Shown here one piece after another: positions 41,149-51,100 of a stretch of DNA of 62,343 bases; the stretch's first letter is position 1; every line of letters starts with the position of its first letter. The position numbers and the translations under genes were made by a program. The DNA is from Anaerolineae bacterium. GTDB taxonomy: Bacteria > Chloroflexota > Anaerolineae > 4572-78 > J111. The notes below the pieces were generated by a model that worked only from the letters and a program-made list of their open reading frames with translations, made no database searches and was not told the DNA's origin. The stretch is from positions 1 to 62,343 of the forward strand of contig JAHDWA010000025.1 of NCBI GenBank assembly GCA_023382535.1, written 5' to 3'.

Positions 41149-41507
41149 ATGAGAGCCAGAGCCGAGGTGAGGGGCGGGTTGGACTGCCGCTCTCCATCCC
41201 GGCTGTCATCTCAATGCTTCTCGTTTTGGCGGTCATAGGGATATACCTGGCTGCCGGCGAGGCGTTAGTTGATGCCCTCAGCCTGATCCTCCAGATTGGT
41301 GGGATCAGCCTGGCTGCCAGCATCGCCTTCCTCTGTCTGATCGGGGTGCTGTATGCCGGCTGGCTGGCCTACCAACGCGGCCGGACGGCCCAGGAAGCGC
41401 GCTGGGCTGTGGCTGCCCAACGGCGGCTGCTGGAAGCTCAAGCCCTCCGCGAGGAGCGAGACGCCAGGTGTTGGTGGTCACGGCCAAAGCCGGCGAGCAG
41501 ATCCTGA
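41145..41507 (+). CDS. Two-helix membrane protein, possibly the N-terminus of a broken FtsK-like gene
   Basis: 120 residues from ATG 41145 (ATGA overlap with the gene before). Two membrane helices (about 18-37, AVISMLLVLAVIGIYLAAG, and 48-68, ISLAASIAFLCLIGVLYAGW) precede a charged coiled coil (RRLLEAQALREERDAR). The last residues, CWWSRPKPASRS, look unnatural; in another frame from 41468 the DNA continues as VLVVTAKAGEQILIRD. A frameshift joining this frame to the next two would give an FtsK/TraG-like protein. Confidence 0.5.
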   Translation: MNESQSRGEGRVGLPLSIPAVISMLLVLAVIGIYLAAGEALVDALSLILQIGGISLAASIAFLCLIGVLYAGWLAYQRGRTAQEARWAVAAQRRLLEAQALREERDARCWWSRPKPASRS

Positions 41508-41749
41508 TCCGGGATACGGGTCACGGCCAGTGGCGGCAAGCTCATCTGGATATGCGGCTTTACGCCAATGGAGCTGCCACCGATCCCTCGCCGCTGGAGA
41601 TCGCTGTCTGGCGGGAATTCAACCGGCCTGCCTCTTCCCCACCAGTCCCGGCCCTTCCCATTGGCCAGCCATCGTTTGAATTACCAACCCTGGTCCGCTG
41701 GTCGGAGGTGATCCCCGGCCAGCGAGGCGACCTGAACCATTTATGTTAG
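41468..41749 (+). pseudogene. Middle segment of a probable FtsK-like gene
   Basis: 93 residues from GTG 41468, overlapping the previous frame by 40 bp and the next by 7 bp. Sequence VLVVTAKAGEQILIRDTGHGQWRQAHLDMRLY... ends RWSEVIPGQRGDLNHLC. Joined to the next frame it would read DLNHL-MLGLRLNEQGQ, resembling the stretch before the Walker A loop in FtsK/TraG ATPases. It may be a frameshifted piece or a small separate protein. Confidence 0.4.
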
Positions 41750-42015
41750 GATTGCGGCTAAATGAACAAGGGCAGCTCGCGTCCCTGACCATTTCGCTGT
41801 ACGAGCTGTTCCACACCATTGCCGCTGCCTCATCCGGGTGGGGCAAATCGGCCTTCCTGTCGGCGATCCTGGCCCAACTGGCCACCTGCCTCGACCCGGT
41901 CGAACTGGTTCTGATTGACCAGCAGCTCCATGGCCTGGCCGCCTTCAAGGATTGTGACCGGCTGCGCTACCCGATTCTCCAGAACCCCTCGGCCGAAAAC
42001 ATCTCGGCAAAGTAA
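41743..42015 (+). pseudogene. Truncated FtsK/TraG-type ATPase
   Basis: 90 residues with a Walker A loop in FHTIAAASSGWGKSAFLSAIL and a Walker B-like strand VELVLIDQQLHGLAAF, the spacing of FtsK/HerA DNA-pumping ATPases. The protein stops after NPSAENISAK, leaving out most of the ATPase domain. The break falls where a minus-strand transposase-like start begins (42000-42062), so the gene seems to have been cut by an insertion and later deletion. Confidence 0.65.
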
Positions 42016-42062
42016 GGCGCGTAGTGTTCCACCATTTCGGGAAAGGCTACCAACGGCATCAT
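41999..42062 (-). mobile_element. 5' fragment of a transposase gene (IS701-like), remnant
   Basis: On the minus strand, GGAGGTAGGGAGCC precedes ATGATGCCG (start 42062) and the frame reads MMPLVAFPEMVEHYAPYFAE-MFSAE before meeting the FtsK fragment; only about 25-31 codons remain and a stop follows. The opening resembles the N-terminus of IS701/DDE transposases. No inverted terminal repeat was found. The AT-rich stretch 42063-42176 upstream may be the rest of the element end; it includes TTGACA at 42148-42153 on the minus strand. Confidence 0.45.
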
Positions 42063-42176
42063 GGCTCCCTACCTCCAGCTTTTTAGCTGGATTGTACCTC
42101 ATTCTCGCCTCATTTGGCGTATTCAGTGGTTAAAGTGCTACTTGTATCGCTTTATGTCAATGCAAAAGTGGTGGAT

Positions 42177-45100
42177 CTACTCAGAGGAAATGGTGTAATT
42201 CAACAGGATCAGGATATCGTCCAGTTCCTCTTTATCCAGGCCGTTCGTTCCGGCATCAAGGGTCCATTTTTGCACAGGGCTGCCTGAAAGTGCAACCTTT
42301 CCTTCTCTCAGATCGGTCGAGGCCAGCGTAGCCCAGCTGCTGACGCTCGCGCCGTTCACTTTGAGCTTCAGCCCGGCCGTATCAATGGGATCTTTCTCCT
42401 TCGGCTTCAGCAATACCTTCACCTCGGATACGGCCAGGTTCCGGCCCGTCAGGAAATAGGGGAAGTGCTGCTCCTTCAGTTCGAACTCTGTGGTCTGGAC
42501 TGCCCCCACGGGATTCAGTAGCTTGTGGAAGGCCGTTGGAAACTCGTGGCGGAGGCTGAGCAAACGAGGCAGGCCGGTCGTTGCGGCGAAGTTGGTCAGT
42601 GTTTCTACCATTTGATTTTCAACTGCGGTCTTGAGTCCACCATCATCACGGGCGGTGTAGCTGAGGTGGACAATGATATCCGAGATGGTGTCGTAGTCGA
42701 ACATCCGAATCTTGGCCGGCAACTCAAGTGTCCAGATACTGATCGCGCCGGCGCCCTCGAAGGGAAGGTAACGTTCGTCCCGGAAGTTGAGCTCAAACAG
42801 GCCGCCATCGTTCTGCGCAGAGCTGGCGGCGATTGAGGTTTGTATTGGGACGGGTCCCTTGCTGAGTGCTTCCGAAATGTTGGGCGCCGGCCTTACTTGG
42901 CTTTCTTCCAGAGTCAGCTTAGCACTGATATTGGTATACGGGCCGGCGACACAGGGAAGGGTGAGCCGCACCGACTTGATGAGCCGTTTGTACTGCCCCG
43001 GATAGAACAGATCGAATATGATTTCGGGCAGGGTAAATTCACAGCTTCCAGTCTCTCTCAAGGTGAGCAACGCTTGCGGGTTCAGGAGGGCCAGGGAGAA
43101 CGATTGGGTCACTTCGTAATCGCGGGTGTGTTGTTCGAGATAAGCTTTCTCCAGGAGTTGCAGTTGCAGCAGCAGTCGCTCGCCGGCCAGCAGCCCGGCC
43201 CGGTCGCCCTGCCAGTTGTCGCCGGCGATGAAATAGGTATCGTCGTCGCGTTCGAACTGATAAGTGCGTTCGGCCATTGTGGCCAGGTTGTAGGCTATGT
43301 TATAGGCCTCGCGATACAGGCGGGTCAGGGTCGTCGAGAGGTAGTTGTAAAGCCCCAGGTTGGTGAACTTGTCTTTGTAGAACTCGTCCAGCTTGTCGGC
43401 GTGCTCCATGTTTTGCACATGGATCTCCAGATCCTTTGTCGCAATGAGGTGGCGAATCTCGGCGGCCAGGCGCTGCTGCTCGATCTGTTTGATTTCTTGC
43501 TGAGCCAGTAAGAGTTGTTGTTTCCACTCCTGTTCGCGCCGCTGAAAGTTAGCTTCCAAGCCAGCAGAGGCCGAGACAGCGTCACTGACTCTCGATAAGT
43601 TTGCTACGAATTCAGAAAATGCCATCTGGCTATCTCCTGACTCCTTGCCTCCATATTTCATTGCAAATGGGCTGCCTACTTGAGGTACCAAATAGCTGAT
43701 ACCGGCCGTCAATCTTAAGATAGTTTCAAGCCCTAGCAGGAATGTTGCCGCGTGTTTAGATACCTGCTGCGTAACTTCCCAACCCGTCAGCCCCTCGCTG
43801 ATCAACTCATTATAGTAATTAATGCGGTTCTGGACGTTGGCTTGGGTCTCAATCATCGCCTGATACTGGTGCTGCGCCTCCTTGACCTGCTGCTTCTTGA
43901 TCTCTTTGGTCAGGCGCAGGATCTCGCGCTCGTGGAGGGAGCGCAGCAGGGTCAGCTCCTCGACATCCTTTTTCTCCAGTGCGCTCAGCAGGGCCGTACC
44001 AAAGCTCTGCACGGTCTGGGTGAACTGCTTGGCTTTTTCAATCAGATAGCTGAAGCGGTAGGGCGGCAGTGGGGCTTCTAACGCCCTCAGGACTTCCTCC
44101 AGGCTCAAGCCGGCGGCTCTGGCCCGCACCAGTGCCATCGGGTCAAGCTCCGGCTGGAACAGGGCGAGCTGGCGGCGCACCCCGCTGATGTTCATGCAGT
44201 GGCGGATCTTGAACAGGCGATCCGCGACCCGATCCCAGTATTTCAGCAGGTCTTTGTTAGGCGGTATGCAAAAGGACAGCATGGCTTGTCGTGTCTGCTC
44301 GGTATGAGCCGATTTTTCGGCCTGCTCGGCAGCTTCCCATTCCTTGACCAGCCTGGACAGGTCGATCTTTATCCTTGCCGCGTCGGAATAACCCGCCACG
44401 CGATAGAGCGGTTGTTGGATCGTGAGCAAGCTTAGCCCGTCAGAGACCAGCGCCGCTCCGTCCGACCCGTTGGAGGAATGGCCGTTGGAGTTTAGGCCGG
44501 CATTGAGCGCATGGGCTACTCTAAATTGGCTGATTTCTGCGGCGACGAGGTTGGTCTGGCGCCAGTTCTCAAGGACAATCAGGAACTCCGAGCCTTGGCC
44601 CTGGCGACGCTGCTGCTCAACCTGCTCATAGCTGAGTCCTGCCTTAGACGCCGTTTCACATGCCCCCAGTTTGACCGGCCGCTCGCCCAGGATATCGGCG
44701 GCCAGGACGTAGAGCATGGTCGCTTCGTTGATCGACTCCATCGTATCTTCCGCAAACAGGGCGTCGCCCCAGTCCAGCAGGTTGTCAATATACTTCATGA
44801 CGATGGCCTTCTGGTAGGCGCTCAACCGCAGTTGGGCGATCGCGTGCGGATTGAACGGGTTCTTCTTGTACCGCTCGATCGCCTTCTGGTTGGTCAGGAT
44901 GTCTTTCATCTTCTGCAGGGTCAGCTCCCTGAACTCAATATAGCGCCAGTTGCGATCGGTGGGCCGGTCAGGATCCGGCGTCTCGCTGGCAGTGGGATCG
45001 AAGATGCGCTCGTACCACCACTTGGCGGCCTTGAACTGCTGGTTGGCGTTCAGGTGATTGGCGATCAGGAAGGGGATGTGGAAGAACAACTCCCGGTAAT

Positions 45101-48100
45101 ACTCGCCGTAGGCGCCTGTGAAGTCAGTGTGGTTCGGGTCAATGTGTGGGGGCAGCAATTCAAACGGGTTGGTAATGAGCATAGGCAAGGATTGTTCTTT
45201 TCTTTGCTGCTGCGTGGTCAGGGAAAGCAACTTTTCCAACCCCTGGGAGAACAAAATCTCGCCTAGCTCGTCCGCTAATGAGGTGTTTAGCCGGATCATA
45301 CGCCGTATAATAAGGTTTCCTCTCCGCTGGATAAGATACTGCTGGTTGCCCAGTTGAAAGATAAGATCGCCCGGTTTGTTGCCTACGACGAATAGTCGTG
45401 GCGGAAAGGTAGAAATGTTGAAGGTTTCGGTCACTGGTACTGCTGGAGACGTAAGTTTATGCATACCCAACCGGCCGGGTGCAGGCTCTTGGAGCTCATA
45501 ATCAAGCTTGGCATCGTGCATGGGAGATTTGAGGGTACTATTGGCCAGAAGATAAAATGGCCCCGATCCCACTGGTAAAAATGGATTGTCATCCTTACGC
45601 GTCGTTATTACCGGTGTTCCAGCCGGTATGATATTTTCATGGGGACTGTCTTTCCATGATACCCGGTTAACTTTATTTCTGAACAGATCGAGCTTCTTAA
45701 CAACTGTCTGGATTCCAGGTGCGTTGGATGAGCTGGGACCAATCAGGATCGAGTAATAAAGCAAATATATTTCCCCTGAATAAATCACAGGGAAACACAG
45801 TTCGCCGGGCCAGTTAGCCAGATTCTCCAAGTTCTTAACAATCTCTTCTTCACTGGTGATTGGAGCTGGTTTTTCTCCTACGTTCCACCCTGTTAACTTT
45901 CCCTCCGTGTAGATCGGATAAACGTTGTGGTTGTGAAACTTTATTTTTTGTGCCGGCAGCCATTTGCCAGTCTCATTCAAGTACGAGTACGAGACACTAA
46001 TGGTATAGTCATAACCGGTGGTGAAAGAGGCGCCGTTTTCTATCTTGGTTAGCTGTCGCGTTTTAATGTCAAGCCAAAACAGGTAGAGTTTCCCCCGATG
46101 CACAATGGCCGAGACCCGGTTGGCGTTGATGCCCAACTCGATCTTCTCCCAGGGCGTCCAGACCTCGTTGTCAATCATCCACTGGCGATAGTAGTACTGC
46201 GGCGGGTCTTGCTGGGTGCGCCCGAAGAAGTAGTAGGTTTTGGTCTCGCCATGATAGTAGCTGCCGGCGATGCGGAGGCGAGCCAGCTCGCTGAACTGCT
46301 GCACATACTTCTTGTAGGCCGCCTCGGCCGCCTCCATGGTGATCTTCTCCTGCAGCAGCTCATCCTCCAGCTCCTTAAAAATGGGCGTCTTGTTGTCCCG
46401 CAGGTCGGGTTCAAGATAGTTTTCGGGGTAGAGGAACACCTTGCGGTTGGCTTCCCAAACCCGGTAATTCTTCCGCCACTCCCATTCTCCGGCTGGGATC
46501 ATATCCGGCAGCACATGAATATGGGGCATGTCCGGGTTCAGATCGGGGTCGGATTGGGATTGCTCCAGGTTGACCAGGCAGCGATGCACGTAGAGCTGCA
46601 AGCTGGAGATGGCGCAGACCACCCGCGAGGTGCGGAAGCAGCCGCTCATCTCGACGTCGAGCAGGAAGAAGGCGTAGATGTCCTGCAGGTCCTTGAACTT
46701 CAGGTCGCGCCGCAGGGCAATGATGTAATCGCACAGCGCGTCGCGCTTGATGACGTTGATCCGGTCTTGATACGGCTCCAGCTTCTGCTGGCGCACAGTT
46801 TCCTCCTTGTATTTCGAGCTGAAGGCGCCCAGGACCACATCTCGCGCAGCTTCCGCTTTGGCAAAACGAACCTCGGGCGTTGCGTCCCCATCATCAGCCA
46901 GTTTTTGCAGCGAAAAGCCGTTGACGCCGAGGGTCAGGCAAAGATTGAGACTCTCCCACAGGTACTCGAGCGCTTGAAGAGGAACAGCGGGCAGGGTCAA
47001 CGCTTTGGTCAAAGACTCGACCAGGCTCTTGTCCTGCTGCCAGAGGGCGGCCAGGCGGGTCGTGTCGGCGGGGGAGAACCTCCCGCCGGCTCGGTAGCTA
47101 GCCAGCGTGGCCTGGACGGCTGGCTCGGCCTCCTCCTTCAGGCTGATCAGGTTTTTGTAAACCGTCAGGGCCTTTAAGGAGTCAAGAGTCAGAGCCTTCA
47201 GGTTGGCAATCCCCAAAACATCCCGCTGCTTCGTCAAGTAGGCGACGGTCTCCTCCTTGAACTTGAGGTTACTCCAGAGCGCCAACACCCGCTCGATCTG
47301 TTGGGTTAGGTCGCGCAGGGGGTGTAACCCAACCGGATTGTCGGCAACACCGTTGGTAAAGGTGGTGTTCAGGGCCGTCTGAATGGCCGGGCTGGTGATG
47401 TCGGTCGCAACCCACTGCAAGGTATTGTCCAGGTGTTTGGTTGTCAGGTTGAACGACCGGGCGAGTTGGGCTTTCAGGGCGGCGCTCCGCTCACTCGCCG
47501 CCGCCTTTTGAACCTCCTGGACGAGCGTCGTGACCGTCTCCAGCGTCGTTTTGTACTTGAGGGTTGCGCTCTCTTGACCATGAAGGATAAAGCCAAGTTC
47601 GGCCACGGTGAAAGGGGAAGCTTTGAGCCAATCCCGAAAGGCTCGAAGCTGCTGAATCTGGGCTAAGGTGGTGACGACGCGCTCCACCGGAGCGAAGTTG
47701 AGCTGCAGGGCCTGGATGAAATCGGCGATGTTCAGCTTCAGAGCACGGGCCAGCCTGGCATGGCGGTAGAGCAGCGAGAGCTTGGTGCGGTCCAGGGTGG
47801 CATTGCCTTCGTCGTCAAAGTCTATTTTCTCTTTCAGTAAGGCAAAGAGCAGCAGCAGTTCAGTCTCCGAAACGCCCAGGCCGCCCAGCAGCATAGGCGT
47901 CTTGGAGTCAATCTCCCGGTCTTCCGGATTTTGGGTGTTGAGCGAGTAGTGATGGAACGGAACCTTGTGGGTGGTGAGGTTTTCGCCAAAGAACTCCTTC
48001 AGGTCAAAGAGGCGCTCGTACAGGCGCTTATCGGCCTGTAAGTCGGCAACCAGGGCACACAGTTCCTCCACCGTGAAGCCCAGCTTTTCCTGCAAGTCCA

Positions 48101-51100
48101 CGAGCTGGGCAAGCTGCAGAACGGTGGCCTCATTCAGACTTGAGGCATTATCGCCAGGCGGTTTCAAAGTGGTCAACACAAGATCCAGCTCAGGAATAGT
48201 CCAGGCTGTCTTTCGCCACAGCCGGATGAAGCGGTGGATAAAGTCCAGCAAGTGGTGAATGAAATCTAGCCGGTCATCTTTGAGGTCCTTGAAGAGGATT
48301 TCGGGGAAGTTCTGCAGCTCGTCGGGCGCGTCTCCCTTTTCCACTATGATCTGGCGCAGGTCGGGGTTGCATTGCAGCCCTAGCAGCTCATCCAGTTGTT
48401 GTCGGGTCAGGCCGGCCAATTGGATGAAGCCCCGCCGGTCCACGCCGTTGGCCTTATCTTTATAATCATGCACCGGGAAATTGGCCCATGAAGCTACATC
48501 GCCGAAGCGAAACCGTACCTCGGTCGGTTTGGGCGTGGTAATGTCCTCGAACTCTTCCGGCGACAGGTTGAGCTTCGCCCGCCAGACCTTGTCTTCTGGC
48601 TGCTTGAGGAGGCGGTAAACGTCGTGGAGGGTCAAGCCGAAGTGGCCCAGATAGACCCGCGTTTCTTCCAAGGGCAGGTTGAACGGCAGGCCGAACGAGA
48701 TATTTTCGTTCGAGTCGCTCATTTTCTCGAAAATGGGCTTCCCCAGCGTTTCTTCCAGGTATTTTTGCAAAACTTCGTTGACGATCGTCAGGTAGGGAAT
48801 CAGGGTATGGGTGTTCTCGCAGGTGAGCTTGAGCTGCCACAGATCCTTTCGCCGCTTTTTCAGATAAAGCGGATGGCCGTCTTGTCCCACGTTGACGAAG
48901 ACCGGCCGTGAGATATTCTGGTCAATAAAAGACATCAGGTCCACAAAGTAGGCCGCCGGGCTTAGGATGGAGTGGCACTCGCCGCAATCGCAGAAATGCT
49001 GCGGGCCGAACAGGGCGTCGAAGCCGTCAATCTCACGCAGGTCGTTCACCAGCCGCTGCGCCTGGTTGGCCACGGCCAGGTCCTTGTACTGCCCGGCGAC
49101 GGCATCGCGGATGGCCTCGAAGTTATGGGCTACCTCCACGGCGGCCTCCTGCGCCCTGGTGTATAGCATGCGCGCCTTGCCCTGAGTGAGACCGGTGGCG
49201 CTCATAAATTCGGCCTCGGTCAGCCCGGCGATGGTCATGGCCGCATCGTAGCCGTGGCTCAAAAGGGTCTGGCGGTCGGCGGTGTCGTCGGCCAGGCTCA
49301 AGCTCCGCTGGTAGGCCATTAACTGCTTCCTGACCCTGGCCCGGTTCTCTGGGAGGATGTTGCTCCAATTGAGGCTCTCATCGTGGGCGTCAAAGAAGTT
49401 GACCAGCCGCAGGTCTAGCCCCGGATTGCCCCGGAAAAAGGTGTCGAGCAGGCTCAGGCGGGCGGCGATAGCGGCTTTCTTCTGTTCCAGGCCCAGGGTC
49501 TTATCGTTGATCAGCTCGGCCACCCCCAGATGCCGGTAGGTATGGGCAAAAGCGGTCAGCTCCTGTAACGCTTGTGCTAACTGTTCACGCCTGGCCGGGC
49601 TAATCCCGCGCCAATCCATCGCGGCCGGGTTTTCGTGGCCAATCAAGCGCTCATTGTGGCGGAGCAGGCTGTCCAGCGAGTCGAGCCGCTCAAACCGGCT
49701 GGTCTGCGCGGGGGCGAGCAGGCGGCTGAGCAGGAACTGGGACGGGTAGGTCTGTTCAATGTTGAACAGGATCGTATCGGCGTAGGTCTCGGCCGTCTCG
49801 CCGGGAGGCAAGGGCACGGCTTCGTCTACCAGCAGATGCTGCCAATCGGCCTTCTCCCACCCGATAAAATCGGCCACCGAGCTTAAATCCCCACTTTTGA
49901 GGGCGCCGACCAGGGCCAGATTATCGCCGGTCAGTTTCCCCAGGTCAAGCGTCAGTTGCAGCTCGGTCTTTTCGGCTTCGCTGAGCAGTTTTTCTTTGAC
50001 CAGCTCGGCCAGAATAGGTTCGTCCACCCCGTCGAGCGGCAGGTTCTTTTCCACCAGCTTTTGGGCGATTTGAGGCGTCAACCCGGCTAACCGGGCATAT
50101 GCAACGGTCTTGACCCGACTCAGGTCGGCGGCGAAGAGCGGGTTTTCTTTTAAGGGCTGGTCTAAATGGAGGATCTCGCTAACCTTGGCCGGCGACATGT
50201 CGGCCAGGCGAGCTTCGATCTCGGCCACCGCTGCGGCCAGGCTGGCCTGTTTTTTCAGCTCGGCCAGAACATGCGCTTTGATCACCACCGGGAGGTCGGC
50301 CTCCTTGAATTTTTGATAATCGAGCCGGGCCACAGCGGCGTGCACGGCGCGGATCATCGCTTCACCGGCCGGGCTGATGATCTCGACGATTTCGCGGCGG
50401 AGGTGTTCGTTGAGCCGGGCGGCGATAAAACCGGCCTGTTCTTCCGTCAGGTGGTCGAAGTCGGCCAGCTTGCCGAACAGCACCTCCGGTTGGGTTAAGA
50501 AGAGCGGCTGTTCGACCTGCAGGGCATTTAAGCGTTGTAAAATGCTCTCCAGTTCACCCTGGAGGTCAGGGGAGATGATATTCTCGCGCATGGCCGCCTC
50601 CAGGGCGCGGCGTTGCCCCTCCGCCCCTTGAGCCAGCAGCGCCGGCAAATCGGTCGGCAGATTCTGGCGGAAGAAGCCATAAAAAAGTTCAGCCGGCAGC
50701 CCGGTTTTCTCCGCCAACTGGTGCGCCGTAATCAGAAAAGTAATCCGCTCTCGCGCTTGCCCTGTCTCGCCGCTGAGGAAGGTGACATCCTGGTGCTGCT
50801 CGTCTTCAACCAGCTCGGCCAGGGAGAGACCTTGCAGCAGCGGCGTGAGCTCCCTGATAAGCTGCTCATACTCCGCAGGGTCCCGGTAGGCCTCCTGCCC
50901 GAGGCTCAGGTCAATGGTGGCGAGTGGGTCGGCGTTGAAGTAAATGGCCGAGGTGGCCATCTCGCAGTCGCCATCAGCTCGATAGACACGCAGGTACAGA
51001 TCGGCGCTGCCCTTCTCGGCGCGGCAGAACTGGTGCTCCCAATAGCCAATCTCGTAGTATCCCTCGTGATCGGTGATCGTCTCGCCCAGCGACGCCTTAC

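Noticed and set aside
38148..42176. Direct repeat of the tRNA-Met 3' end as an attachment site
   Set aside because: No copy of the T-arm/acceptor sequence was found in the island by eye, so no att site is claimed.
46098..47177. 359-codon plus-strand frame opposite TcA
   Set aside because: Antisense shadow of TcA; low-complexity Val/Gly/Gln composition and no recognisable family.
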